Shown piece after piece: positions 7,085 to 16,132 of a stretch of DNA of 64,000 bases (positions within the stretch are counted from its first letter, which is position 1; every line of letters begins with the position of its first letter). Under the pieces are notes generated by a model, which worked only from the letters and a program-made list of their open reading frames with translations, did no database searches and was not told the origin of the DNA. A program made the translations under genes and the position numbers. Origin of the DNA: Microbacterium hydrothermale (GTDB lineage Bacteria; Actinomycetota; Actinomycetes; Actinomycetales; Microbacteriaceae); assembly GCF_004854025.1 (NCBI RefSeq), contig NZ_STGM01000010.1, positions 33,300 to 97,299 on the forward strand. The letters are read 5' to 3'.

Positions 7085-9676
7085 TTACGTATGCGCGGGG
7101 TGCCGTCGCTCGAGTGCCGCTCCCTCGACGTCGACGTTGGGGATGATGCGGTCGAGCCAGTGGGGAAGCCACCAGGCGGACCCGCCGAGCACGTGCATGA
7201 CGGCAGGCATCAGCAACATACGTACGACGAAAGCGTCGAAAAGCACGCCAAGAGCGAGCCCAAGACCGAAGGTCTTGATGATGACCGCCTCAGACGTGAT
7301 GAACCCGGAGAAAACGGCGATCATGATGATGGCCGCTGCCGTGACGACAGAGCGTCCGGCACGGAAGCCCTGCGCTACGGCGAGCCGCGGGGCCGCACCG
7401 TGCGCCCACGCTTCGCGCATACCCGTGGTGAGGAAGAGCTGGTAGTCCATCGCGAGACCGAACAGGATGCCGACGAGGATCACGGGCAGGAAGCTCAGGA
7501 TGGGACCGGGGTTGTGTACCCCGAACAGTCCGCCGAGCCATCCCCATTGGAAGACCGCCGTTACGGCGCCGTATGTCGCGAACAGCGACAGCACGAAGCC
7601 GGCGGTGGCAATGAGCGGCACCAGCAACGACCGAAAAACGGCCACCATGATGAGGAAGGACAGTCCGACCACCACGACGAGGTAGACGGGCAGGACGTCG
7701 GCGAGGCCTTCTGAGATGTCGATGTTGATGGCGGCAGCCCCCGCAACACCCAGCTCAATATCGCCGTTCACGGGCGGAAGACTGCGAAGGTCTCGTACGA
7801 GACGCTCCGTCGATACGGCGTTCGGCCCCTCGCTCGGAACAACCTGGAACACCGCGAGCGTACTGTCGTCGGAAACGGCCACGGGGGCGACTGCATTGAC
7901 GTCGTCCTGTGCGAACAGTTCGCGCGCGACTGCGAACTGCAACCCTTGGACGTCTTCCTCGGCTGTGTTGGCGGGCAAGGTGGCGGTGACCAGAAGCGGG
8001 GAATTGGCGCCAGGGCCAAATGCCTCCTCCGTCCATGTGAAGGCTTTGTACCCCGTGGAGTCTTCGGCCTCGGAACCGCCGTCGGGAAGTCCCAGCCGCA
8101 TCGACAGCGCAGGAATAGCGACAACGAGCAGGACGACGGTGGCGACCAGCATCGTGGTAACGGCGCGCAGCGTGGACATTGGCTTGATATTCGACGCCGT
8201 ACCGGTGTGAGCGGTTCGGCGCGGATGCTCGGTGGCGTCCATCACGGGCTCGGCGCCAGTGCGGGCGGCTCGGCGCGGATGCTCTGTGTCGCGGGAGTGG
8301 GCGACCCGGGCGCGAGCGCGACGGCCGAGGATGCGCATGCCCGCGAGGCCGAGCAGAGCCGGTATCAGTGTGACGGCGATGAGCACGGCGGTAAGCACGC
8401 TCACCGCGCCCGCGGTACCCATAAGACCTAGGAATGGAATGCCGACGATGTTGAGCGCAAGTAGCGCGACAATCACCGTCAGGCCGGCGAAGACCACGGC
8501 AGTGCCCGCAGTCCCGTTGGCGAGACCGATGGATTCCACAACTCCAGCGCCCTGCAGCAGCTGTCTCCGGTGGCGATACAGGATGAACAGGGCGTAGTCG
8601 ATGCCGACGGCAAGTCCCAGCATGACACCAAGGAACGGGGTGACGGATGCCATCTGGATCACTCCCGAGAACGACAACGTCGCCATCGCTCCGATTGCAA
8701 CACCGACGATGGCGGTGACGATGGGGAAGGCGGCCGCGAGGAGCGATCCGAGGACCACAATGAGCACGACCCCGGCGACCGCAACACCCACGACCTCGCC
8801 GACCCCGAAGATCTCGGGAATACCCTGCGAGATCTCGGTGTTGAACGCGACGTCAACACCGTCAACGCCGGCAGCCGTGAAGTGCTCAACCACGGCCTCC
8901 TTCGAGGCCTCGGACAGCTCCAACCGCGGCTTGTCGAAAGCGACGTTGACGATTGCCGTGGAGCTGTCATCAGAGACTAGACGGATGGCGTCCGCGAACG
9001 ATAGCAGTTCCGCGCCCTCGTCGAGTTGCGCCTCCTGCTCGTCAATCTGGGCAAGCCCGTCGGTCAGCTGCGTCTGCTGCTGCTCGAGCGCCGTGCGCTG
9101 CTGATCGAGCTGCGCCTGTTGAGCGTCGAGTGCGTCGAGCTGAGCCTGCTTCTGGGCGTCGGGCAAAGGTGCGGCCTCCAGCTGCGCACGGCCGGCGTCG
9201 AGTTGCTGCTGAGCCTGGTCGAGCTGCGCAGTTCCCGCGTCGAGCTGTTGCTGCCCCGACTCCGCCTGAACGCGCGCATCACCGAGCTGCTGACGTCCGT
9301 CGACAACCTGCTGACGCTGGGCCTCGAGCTGGGCTTGCGTGCTGAAGGGGTCGGTGACGTTCGCGACATCGGGCAGGTCGTCAGCTGAGGACACCAGCTC
9401 GCTGATGCGCGCCTTCTGGTCGTCACTCAGGGCCGCGCCGTCGTCGGTGCGATAGACGACAGCGCCGGACGCACCACTGAAATCGGGCAACTCCTGCTGC
9501 AGCTCGGCGACGACGTCTCCGGAAGCCGTGCCAGGGATGTCGAAGCTCGAACTCAGGCCCTTGAATCCCAGGGAAAATCCACCCACGACGACACAGAGGA
9601 TGACTGCCCAGGCAACGATCACGGTCCACGCCCGCCGGGCGGCGAAGGTTCCGAGACGGTGCAGTAATTCGGCCAT
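7085..9676 (-). CDS. MMPL/RND-family membrane transporter
   Basis: A protein of 863 residues of the MMPL family (MmpL/HpnN-like RND pumps), with two repeats of one plus five membrane helices. The first repeat has an N-terminal anchor (TVIVAWAVILCVVVGGFSLG), a large outside domain and helices including the sterol-sensing-like GLAVGIDYALFILYRHR. The second repeat has GLAMDYQLFLTTGMREA, and both carry the family's buried Asp-Tyr pair. Residues about 115-225 form a Gln/Leu-rich coiled coil outside the membrane. The cytoplasmic linker holds two copies of a TEHPRR..RTG-like unit. It probably exports a lipid or toxic compound using proton flow. The divergent TetR gene next to it is the likely repressor. 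Confidence 0.9.
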   Translation of the reverse strand: MAELLHRLGTFAARRAWTVIVAWAVILCVVVGGFSLGFKGLSSSFDIPGTASGDVVAELQQELPDFSGASGAVVYRTDDGAALSDDQKARISELVSSADDLPDVANVTDPFSTQAQLEAQRQQVVDGRQQLGDARVQAESGQQQLDAGTAQLDQAQQQLDAGRAQLEAAPLPDAQKQAQLDALDAQQAQLDQQRTALEQQQTQLTDGLAQIDEQEAQLDEGAELLSFADAIRLVSDDSSTAIVNVAFDKPRLELSEASKEAVVEHFTAAGVDGVDVAFNTEISQGIPEIFGVGEVVGVAVAGVVLIVVLGSLLAAAFPIVTAIVGVAIGAMATLSFSGVIQMASVTPFLGVMLGLAVGIDYALFILYRHRRQLLQGAGVVESIGLANGTAGTAVVFAGLTVIVALLALNIVGIPFLGLMGTAGAVSVLTAVLIAVTLIPALLGLAGMRILGRRARARVAHSRDTEHPRRAARTGAEPVMDATEHPRRTAHTGTASNIKPMSTLRAVTTMLVATVVLLVVAIPALSMRLGLPDGGSEAEDSTGYKAFTWTEEAFGPGANSPLLVTATLPANTAEEDVQGLQFAVARELFAQDDVNAVAPVAVSDDSTLAVFQVVPSEGPNAVSTERLVRDLRSLPPVNGDIELGVAGAAAINIDISEGLADVLPVYLVVVVGLSFLIMVAVFRSLLVPLIATAGFVLSLFATYGAVTAVFQWGWLGGLFGVHNPGPILSFLPVILVGILFGLAMDYQLFLTTGMREAWAHGAAPRLAVAQGFRAGRSVVTAAAIIMIAVFSGFITSEAVIIKTFGLGLALGVLFDAFVVRMLLMPAVMHVLGGSAWWLPHWLDRIIPNVDVEGAALERRHPAHT

Positions 9677-9796
9677 TCAGGGGTGTTCCTCTCGTGCGGT
9701 GCGCGCGAGGGAGCACCGTCGGCTCCGACTGTTCTGCGTAAACATAACACGGACCGTCTCGTCTCAATTGTTCTCGGCATCGCGCACAATGTGTGT

Positions 9797-10369
9797 ATGG
9801 CTCTTGCGCGCACCGGTCCCTTCCGCAGCGAGGCGGCGCGCCTGGCAATCCTCGACGCCGCCGTCTCGCTGTTTGCCGAACGCGGCTACGAGCAGATGAC
9901 GATGGAGGGGATTGCGCGACGCGCCGGTGTGGGCAAGCAGACGATCTACCGCTGGTGGCCGAGCAAGGGCGACGTGATTGCCGAGGCCATCCTCGAGGGA
10001 CGTTTGCTTGGTGGACATCGCGAGGTCCCCAACACCGGTAACCCCCGAATCGACCTCGCAGAATGGCTTACGGATCTGTTCACTTTGCGCGCGAGCCCCG
10101 AAGGCGAGGGTTTGGTGCGCTCGCTTGTGGCCGCGGCAGCCGGAAGTGCTCAGACGGGACGGCGACTGCGGGCAGAAATTCTCGCCGCTCCGCTGATGGA
10201 GAGGCTCTCACGGGCTCTCGGTAACGTCACCGGTCCGCGGCTTGAGGCCGCGGCTGATGCTTTGGTAGGAGCAGTCATCCTCCGAGCGCTGAGCCGCGAG
10301 GACTTCGACGGCGATGACATGCTTCTGCTCGTCGACACAGTTGTGAGCCAAAGCACGCCGCCTGGTTGA
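9797..10369 (+). CDS. TetR/AcrR-family transcriptional regulator
   Basis: A protein of 190 residues. The N-terminal helix-turn-helix spans AILDAAVSLFAERGYEQMTM, EGIARRAGVGKQTIYRWW and PSKGDV, the standard TetR pattern. A helical ligand domain follows. The ATG at 9797 (MALARTGPF) starts the protein at the usual distance from the HTH. An in-frame extension to 9683 would run over the promoter of the divergent transporter and is not credible. It most likely represses the adjacent MMPL gene and itself and releases DNA on binding a pump substrate. No convincing long operator palindrome is visible in 9677-9796. Confidence 0.88.
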   Translation: MALARTGPFRSEAARLAILDAAVSLFAERGYEQMTMEGIARRAGVGKQTIYRWWPSKGDVIAEAILEGRLLGGHREVPNTGNPRIDLAEWLTDLFTLRASPEGEGLVRSLVAAAAGSAQTGRRLRAEILAAPLMERLSRALGNVTGPRLEAAADALVGAVILRALSREDFDGDDMLLLVDTVVSQSTPPG

Positions 10370-10605
10370 CACTCCGACCGTGAGTGCCGCCGGCAGATGA
10401 ATTCAATACTGGAAACGCCGATAATCACCGGTTATGTCATTCGCTGCCGTGGGCGGGGAGGCTCCTGCATCTTCCTGCACCTGCGAACCGGCGGGTGAGT
10501 CGGCCAGCGACGTTCGCAAAGTAATCCGGGTTGTGGGGGGCGGCGTGTTGATCCGTTGGCGCTGAGAGGTCCAATTCGAACTGACCCCAGCACATCATTC
10601 GCTCC

Positions 10606-11550
10606 TCACGACACATCGAGACGCTTGGTGAGCAGCCGCTCCGCCAGTGCGGCATCTGTGACCAGCGACTGAACGAGTCCTGAGGTAAGTGCCCCCTCAA
10701 CAGCGCGGGTCTTGCGCTCTCCTCCGGCCACGGCGATGACCTCGGGGATACGGCGGAGCTGGTCCGCGGTAATGGCGATTGTGAGCTCATCTATGTCGGT
10801 CATAACCCGGCCATTCTCGTCATAGATCACCGCGGCCACCTCGCCCACCGCCCCGCGGGCGACGAGCCGCTCGGCGATGCCCGACTCTATTGCCGCGTCG
10901 TACAGCTGCGAGTCGGGCGGATCCCACGAGCCGACGGCGACGACGCCTTTCGTCACGTGGTCGAAGTGCGCGAAGGCGTCCGCGATGAGCGGGTCGGAGC
11001 GCAGCGCGGCGGCCGTCGCGGGGCTCTGGACGAGCAGCGGCGCGAAGATCGGGTAGCTTGCACCGCTGCTGGCCGTCGCGACGCGGCGCATAATCTCGAC
11101 TGAGTGCTCCTTGACCGAGCCCGCGGCCACCCCGCTCAGGGCGACGAGGTCGCTGGCCGGAAGGCGGGTGAGGTGCCGTGCCATCGCGTTGAGCGTTCGC
11201 CCCGACGTGAATCCGAGCATGTCGCCTTCGACGACGATCTCTTCGAGCAGGCGCGCCGCTGCCTTGCCCAGGGCCTCCTGCAGGGCTCGCGGCTCCTCGC
11301 CGGGCGTGCGGATGACCACCGCGCGGCGTAGGCCGAAGGCGCGACCGAGTGCGATGGACAGCTCGGTGTCGACGTCGACGGGCTCCTGGATCTCGATGCG
11401 CACGATGCCGAGCTCCCGGGCCTTGTCGATCATCCGCGCCACTTTGAAGCGTGAGATGCCGAGCTCGGCGGCGATGCTCACGTGGCTGGCGTTGTCGAGG
11501 TAGTACCGACGCGCGGCGTGCGTGGTCTGGACCAGTTCCTCGGGGTTCAT
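10606..11550 (-). CDS. SorC/DeoR-family sugar-responsive regulator
   Basis: A protein of 314 residues. The N-terminal HTH is RYYLDNASHVSIAAELGISR with recognition helix SRFKVARMIDKARELGIV, the usual SorC/CggR pattern. A Rossmann-like sugar-phosphate-binding domain follows, with GFTSGRTLNAMARHL, LVALSGVAAG and the C-terminal VIAVAGGERKTRAVEGAL. These regulators sense phosphorylated sugars. It is divergent from the importer operon at 11710, and a strong palindrome lies between the two starts. Members of this family (for example EryD, SorC, DalR) control polyol operons, which agrees with the dehydrogenases downstream. Confidence 0.9.
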   Translation of the reverse strand: MNPEELVQTTHAARRYYLDNASHVSIAAELGISRFKVARMIDKARELGIVRIEIQEPVDVDTELSIALGRAFGLRRAVVIRTPGEEPRALQEALGKAAARLLEEIVVEGDMLGFTSGRTLNAMARHLTRLPASDLVALSGVAAGSVKEHSVEIMRRVATASSGASYPIFAPLLVQSPATAAALRSDPLIADAFAHFDHVTKGVVAVGSWDPPDSQLYDAAIESGIAERLVARGAVGEVAAVIYDENGRVMTDIDELTIAITADQLRRIPEVIAVAGGERKTRAVEGALTSGLVQSLVTDAALAERLLTKRLDVS

Positions 11551-11590
11551 CGATCTCCTTCGACTCGCTCAATCTACCCTCGATCGTGCA

Positions 11591-11608
11591 ACCGCTCAAA
11601 TGAGCGGT
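11591..11608. promoter_or_regulatory. Palindromic operator, likely for the SorC regulator
   Basis: The arms ACCGCTCA and TGAGCGGT (8 bases each, perfect) are separated by AA. The site is 41 bases from the regulator start and about 100 bases before the importer ATPase start. A looser inverted repeat (GCCCA at 11615-11619, TGGGC at 11630-11634) follows and may be a second site. Binding by the adjacent SorC protein is inferred from position and symmetry. Confidence 0.65.
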
Positions 11609-11709
11609 GGTGTTGCCCATCTGAGAATTTGGGCTATCGTGGACGCCGAGCAACCCACGGACGGGATTGCAGAACGCGACGGAGCGTGCCGTCGCAGAAG
11701 GGCGCAACG

Positions 11710-13302
11710 ATGGACAGCACCGCATCGGCGACCATTCCCGGCGAACGGGGCGAAGCCCCCTTTGCCCTCGAGATCCGCGACGTCGAGAAGGCCTTCTCCG
11801 GCATCCCCGTGCTGCGCGGCGTCGGGCTCAACCTGCGACCGGGCACCATCACCGCCCTGGCCGGCGAGAACGGCGCGGGCAAGTCGACGCTGATGAAGAT
11901 CGCGTCCGGGCAGTACCGCGCCGACGCGGGGACCGTCCTGGTGCGTGGCGAAGAACTGCCTACGGGCGACGCCGCCGCAGCCACGAGGCACGGAGTCGCC
12001 ATCGTGCCGCAGGAACTGGCATCCATGCTCGAGATGACCATCTACGAGAACATCTTCATCGGACGCGAACTGGCCGGCCCCCTGGGGCTGCGTCGTGCTG
12101 AGATGGCCGCCGAGGCCGAGAAGAGCCTGCGGGAGTTCGGCGTCGCCGTCAGCCCGAACCGACGGATGGGAACGCTGCCGGTCGGCATCCGTCAGATCGT
12201 CGAGATCATCAAGGCCACGAACACCGGCGCACGAGTCGTGCTTTTGGACGAGCCCACCAGCGCAATCGCCGTCCGCGAGGTGCAGCGACTCGTCGACGTC
12301 ATGCGCAAGCTCCGCGACCAGGGCGTGGCCCTGCTGTTCACCACCCACAAGATGGAGGAGATGCGTCAGCTCGCCGACCACGTGGTCGTGCTGCGCGACG
12401 GCCGCCTCGTGCTGGATGCCGACATGGCCGCCACCCGCGACGACGAGATCGTCACCGCGATGATCGGACGCGAGCTGGAGAACCTGTTCCCCGAGCTCCC
12501 CGACCACGGCGACGAGGTCGTCCTCGACGTCCGCGGCCTGCAGGTCGAGGGCGCCGCCGCACCGGTGGACCTCACGGTCCGCGCCGGCGAGATCGTCGGA
12601 CTGGCGGGCCTGGTCGGCGCCGGTCGCACCGAGCTCATCGAGGGCATCTTCGGAATGCGCCGCACCCAGGCGGGTGAGATCACCGTGAAGGGCCGACGCG
12701 TCGCCCGCAACCGCCCCGACGCCTCGATCTCCGCGAACGTCGCACTCGTGCCCGAGGACCGCAAGGGGGCGGGCGGTGTACTGAGCATGGACATCCTCGA
12801 CAACGGCAGCCTGCCGCGCCTGAGCTCCTTCACCCTCGGCGGCTGGCTTCGCGAGGGGCGCCGCCGCGCCGCCGTGCAGCAGGCGACGACGTCGGTGCGC
12901 CTGAAGAGCCGGGGGATGAAGCAGAGCATGGAGACGCTCTCCGGCGGCAACCAGCAGAAGGTCGTCTTCGCGCGGTGGCTGGTCGGCGAGGTCGACGTGC
13001 TGCTCCTGGACGAGCCCACCCGCGGCGTCGACGTCGGCGCGCGCAGCGAGATCTACCGCATCATCCTCGACCTCGCGGCCCAGGGCATGGCGGTGGTGAT
13101 GGCCTCCAGCGACATGCCCGAGATCCTCAGCCTCTCGCACCGCGCCTACGTCATGCGCGAAGGGCGGCTGGTGGGAACCCTCCGTCGCGATGAGCTCGCC
13201 GACCCCGACATCCAAGACACCATCTTCCGGCTGGCCAGCGGACTGCTCGACAGCAAACACGACGACATCACGATCGACGACACGAAGGGACGCTCCGCAT
13301 GA
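11710..13302 (+). CDS. Sugar ABC transporter ATPase, RbsA/XylG type (two nucleotide-binding domains)
   Basis: A protein of 530 residues with two fused ABC domains. The first has Walker A GENGAGKST (52-60), a degenerate signature LPVGIRQIVEI and Walker B VVLLDEPTSA. The second has the degenerate P-loop typical of RbsA C-halves (GLVGAGRTELIEGIFG), signature LSGGNQQKVVFARW and Walker B LLLDEPTRGVD. The ATG at 11710 has AGAAGG upstream, while longer in-frame starts would cover the operator. The stop overlaps the permease ATG in ATGA. It powers import of a monosaccharide or polyol with the permease and binding protein that follow. Confidence 0.95.
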   Translation: MDSTASATIPGERGEAPFALEIRDVEKAFSGIPVLRGVGLNLRPGTITALAGENGAGKSTLMKIASGQYRADAGTVLVRGEELPTGDAAAATRHGVAIVPQELASMLEMTIYENIFIGRELAGPLGLRRAEMAAEAEKSLREFGVAVSPNRRMGTLPVGIRQIVEIIKATNTGARVVLLDEPTSAIAVREVQRLVDVMRKLRDQGVALLFTTHKMEEMRQLADHVVVLRDGRLVLDADMAATRDDEIVTAMIGRELENLFPELPDHGDEVVLDVRGLQVEGAAAPVDLTVRAGEIVGLAGLVGAGRTELIEGIFGMRRTQAGEITVKGRRVARNRPDASISANVALVPEDRKGAGGVLSMDILDNGSLPRLSSFTLGGWLREGRRRAAVQQATTSVRLKSRGMKQSMETLSGGNQQKVVFARWLVGEVDVLLLDEPTRGVDVGARSEIYRIILDLAAQGMAVVMASSDMPEILSLSHRAYVMREGRLVGTLRRDELADPDIQDTIFRLASGLLDSKHDDITIDDTKGRSA

Positions 13303-14285
13303 GCACCGACACCCTCCCCGCTCCCCGCGGCCGCCAGCGCGTCGCCGCGGTCGCCAAGACCCTCGCCATCCGGTATGCGATGGTGCTCGTGCTGCTGGTG
13401 GTGATCGGCTACTTCATGTACCGCAGCGCCCGCTTCGGAACGCCCGAGAACGTCGTCACGATCCTCGTGGCCGCGGCGCCGTTCGCGCTGATCGCGCTGG
13501 GACAGACCCTCGTCATCCTCACCGGCGGCATCGACCTCTCGGTCGGTAGTGTCATCGCCCTCAGCGCCATGACGGGAGCGCTCACCGCCAAGTCCTTCCC
13601 GGACATGATCTGGCTCGCCCTCGTCGTGGCCGTGCTCGTGGGACTGGTCGCCGGATCCGTGAACGGGTTCGTCGTATCGGTGATCAAAGTGCCCCCGTTC
13701 ATCGCCACCCTCGGCATGCTCACCCTGGCATCCGGTCTCGCGTACGTCGTGGGCGGCGGCGCTCCCATCAACGGTCTGCCCGCGGCATTCGGCGCGATCG
13801 CCAACACGCAGATCCTGGGGCTGACGATTCCGGTCATCCTCATGATCGTCGGCATCGTGGGCCTCGGCATCATCATGCGGCGCACCTCGTTCGGAATGCG
13901 CATCTACGCCGTCGGCGGCAACGAGCTCGCCGCCCGCATCGCCGGCGTCAAGACCGGCCGCGTCCTCTTCTCGGTGTACGCCATCAGCGGCGCCCTCGCC
14001 GGCCTGTCGGGCATCATGCTCGCCTCCCGTGTCATCACCGGCGCACCGACCCTCGGTCAGGGCTACGAGCTGGATGCCATCGCGGCGGTCGTGATCGGCG
14101 GCGCCAGCCTCCTCGGCGGACGCGGCACCGTCTGGGGCACGGCCCTGGGACTGCTGCTGATCCAGACCCTGAACAACGGACTCGACATCCTGACCGTCCC
14201 CGCCTACTGGCAGGACGTCATCAAGGGTGTCCTGATCGTCGCGGCCGTGGCCGTCGACGTCTGGGCCGCCAAACGGCGCGCCTGA
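13299..14285 (+). CDS. Sugar ABC transporter permease, RbsC type
   Basis: A protein of 328 residues with about nine or ten hydrophobic helices, of the branched-chain amino acid/ribose permease family (BPD_transp_2). Diagnostic segments are ALGQTLVILTGGIDLSVGS, GLVAGSVNGFVVSVIKVPPF, IATLGMLTLASGLAYVVGGG and the coupling loop region AVGGNELAARIAGVKTGRV. It is translated with the ATPase gene through an ATGA overlap. The binding-protein gene begins 45 bases downstream. It forms the homodimeric channel of the importer. Confidence 0.94.
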   Translation: MSTDTLPAPRGRQRVAAVAKTLAIRYAMVLVLLVVIGYFMYRSARFGTPENVVTILVAAAPFALIALGQTLVILTGGIDLSVGSVIALSAMTGALTAKSFPDMIWLALVVAVLVGLVAGSVNGFVVSVIKVPPFIATLGMLTLASGLAYVVGGGAPINGLPAAFGAIANTQILGLTIPVILMIVGIVGLGIIMRRTSFGMRIYAVGGNELAARIAGVKTGRVLFSVYAISGALAGLSGIMLASRVITGAPTLGQGYELDAIAAVVIGGASLLGGRGTVWGTALGLLLIQTLNNGLDILTVPAYWQDVIKGVLIVAAVAVDVWAAKRRA

Positions 14286-14330
14286 CCCCTCACCCGAGCA
14301 CCACCTCTCACATAGATCGGAACGACGTCA

Positions 14331-15410
14331 ATGACGATTTCTCCTCGACTGACCCGCCTCGCAGCCGTCGGTGTCGCCGCCGCGACCACGCTGTTCGCCC
14401 TCACCGGCTGCGGTGCCGGCGACCCCAGCGCGCAGTCCGACAACGGCGACGGCCCCAAGCGCGTGACCGTCGGCGTCACGGTGTACAACATGTCCTCCTT
14501 CATCACCGAGGGCAAAGAGGGCATCGACACCTACGCCAAAGCGCACAACATCGACATCCTGTGGAACTCCGCCAACAACGACGTGACGACGCAGGCCTCG
14601 CAGGTCGACCAGTACATCCAGGCCAAGGTCGACGCGATCATGATCGTCCCCGTGCAGGCCGACACCCTCGCCCCGCAGGTCCAGGCCGCGGTCGCGGCGA
14701 ACATCCCGATCCTCGATGTTAACGCCACCCTGAACAACCCCGACATCACCGCCAGCGTGCAGCCCGACGACGTCGCGGCCGGCTCGCAGGAGGCGAAGAT
14801 GATGATGGACAAGCTCGGCAACAAGGGCAACGTCGTCATCCTGCAAGGCCCGCTCGGCGGCTCCGGCGAGATCAACCGCGGTGCCGGTATCGACAAGGTC
14901 CTCGCCGACAACCCCAACGTGAAGGTGCTGGCCAAGGACACGGCCAACTGGAGCCGTGACGAGGCCGTCAACAAGGTCAAGAACTGGATCTCCGCGTTCG
15001 GCGGCGACATCGACGGCGTGATCTCGCAGAACGACGACATGGGTCTCGGCGCACTGCAGGCGCTGCGCGAGGCGGGCATGACCAATGTCCCCGTCGTCGG
15101 CATCGACGGCATCGAAGACGGTCTCAACGCAGTCAAGGACGGCACGTTCATCGGCACGTCGCTGCAGAACGGCACCGTGCAGCTGGCCACCGGCGTCGCC
15201 GTGGCGGCCAAGCTCGCGCGCGGCGAGGACGTCGACAAGCACACCACGTACGTGATGCCTCCCATCACCTCGGAGAACGTCGACGCGGCCATCCAGCACG
15301 TCGTCACCGACCGGTCGGCCTTCCTCGCCGGTCTGTCCGACCTGATCGAGCAGAACCTCAAGACGGGCGACATCGCCTACGAGGGTCTGCCCGGACAGAC
15401 CCGCAAGTAA
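14331..15410 (+). CDS. Sugar-binding lipoprotein, periplasmic-binding-protein type I (RbsB-like)
   Basis: A protein of 359 residues with a lipoprotein signal (lipobox LTGC, Cys27). The mature part is a Peripla_BP_4 protein like Rbs[20 protein letters not shown] and [10 protein letters not shown] are the usual N-lobe segments, and [21 protein letters not shown] and [17 protein letters not shown] the hinge and C-lobe segments. It binds the sugar or sugar alcohol on the outer face of the membrane. A perfect 11-base hairpin follows six bases after the stop, probably setting the ratio between this gene and the enzymes downstream. Confidence 0.94.
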   Translation: MTISPRLTRLAAVGVAAATTLFALTGCGAGDPSAQSDNGDGPKRVTVGVTVYNMSSFITEGKEGIDTYAKAHNIDILWNSANNDVTTQASQVDQYIQAKVDAIMIVPVQADTLAPQVQAAVAANIPILDVNATLNNPDITASVQPDDVAAGSQEAKMMMDKLGNKGNVVILQGPLGGSGEINRGAGIDKVLADNPNVKVLAKDTANWSRDEAVNKVKNWISAFGGDIDGVISQNDDMGLGALQALREAGMTNVPVVGIDGIEDGLNAVKDGTFIGTSLQNGTVQLATGVAVAAKLARGEDVDKHTTYVMPPITSENVDAAIQHVVTDRSAFLAGLSDLIEQNLKTGDIAYEGLPGQTRK

Positions 15411-15416
15411 TGGCCC

Positions 15417-15449
15417 GGGGTGGGCGGTCCACAATCGGCCGCCCACCCC
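15417..15449 (+). terminator. Intercistronic hairpin between binding-protein and enzyme genes
   Basis: The arms GGGGTGGGCGG (15417-15427) and CCGCCCACCCC (15439-15449) pair perfectly around an 11-base loop. The next gene starts 33 bases further on, so read-through must occur. No T run follows. It is interpreted as an attenuating or RNA-stabilising element, like the one at 4399-4435. Confidence 0.65.
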
Positions 15450-15481
15450 GTCCCCCCTCCCACCCCACAGGAGAACACCCC

Positions 15482-16132
15482 GTGTCCCTTTCCCCTGACC
15501 TCGAGGACGACGTCGACGCGCGCATCCTCGCCACCGCCCGCGGCGTGATCGAGCGCGAGGCCCACGCGTTGGCCGGTGTCCCCGCGCAGATCGGCCCAGA
15601 CTTCGTCCGCATCGTCCGTTCCGTGCTGGACCTGTCCGGCAAGGTGGTCACGACGGGCACGGGAACCTCCGGCATCATGGCCGAGCGCCTCGCGCACCTG
15701 CTCGCCGTATCGGGCACCCCGGCCTTCTACCTCCCGTGCCTGGACGCCCTCCACGGCGGGATGGGCGCCATCACGACCTCCGACTACGTCATCGCCTTCT
15801 CCAAGGGCGGCCGCAGCGATGAGCTGATCCAACTGACCGCGCGTCTGGTGGATCGCGGCGTGCACGTGCTCGCGGTGACCGAGCGGGCCGAGTCCCCGTT
15901 CGCCCGCGCGGCGAGTGAGACCGCCCTGCTGCGCACCGACCCGGTGGATGCCGACCCCGGCGGCCTGATCGCGATGGGCTCCACCCTCGTCGTGGGCGCG
16001 TGGGGCGACGCGTTGGCGGCCACGCTGATGCGTCTGCGCGAGCATTCGTGGAAGGACGTCGTCGACATCCACCCCGGCGGGTACGTAGGCGGACAGACCA
16101 CCCTCCCCGCCGACGAGGGGCTCGACGCGTGA
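15482..16132 (+). CDS. SIS-domain sugar-phosphate isomerase, KdsD/arabinose-5-phosphate isomerase-like
   Basis: A protein of 216 residues starting at GTG 15482, with ACAGGAG eight bases before it. The single SIS domain has the phosphosugar loop TGTGTSGIMAERLA, the second loop IAFSKGGRSDELI, and SWKDVVDIHPGGYVG. The HPGG motif is the mark of KdsD/GutQ-type D-arabinose-5-phosphate isomerases, and the CBS domains of KdsD are absent. 6-phospho-3-hexuloisomerase is the main alternative. In this operon it could convert D-arabinose 5-phosphate and D-ribulose 5-phosphate. The stop overlaps the kinase GTG. Confidence 0.8.
   Translation: MSLSPDLEDDVDARILATARGVIEREAHALAGVPAQIGPDFVRIVRSVLDLSGKVVTTGTGTSGIMAERLAHLLAVSGTPAFYLPCLDALHGGMGAITTSDYVIAFSKGGRSDELIQLTARLVDRGVHVLAVTERAESPFARAASETALLRTDPVDADPGGLIAMGSTLVVGAWGDALAATLMRLREHSWKDVVDIHPGGYVGGQTTLPADEGLDA

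Noticed and set aside
9749..9757. ACGG-A-CCGT as the TetR operator
   Set aside because: Only four-base arms, expected often by chance in GC-rich DNA. TetR sites are usually longer.
11596..13260. Long reverse-strand frame (554 codons) opposite the RbsA-type ATPase
   Set aside because: The forward strand encodes two complete ABC domains. The reverse product is His/Asp/Val-biased with no motif.
14328..15446. Reverse-strand frame opposite the RbsB-like binding protein
   Set aside because: Shadow of a well-supported lipoprotein gene; the product is composition-biased.
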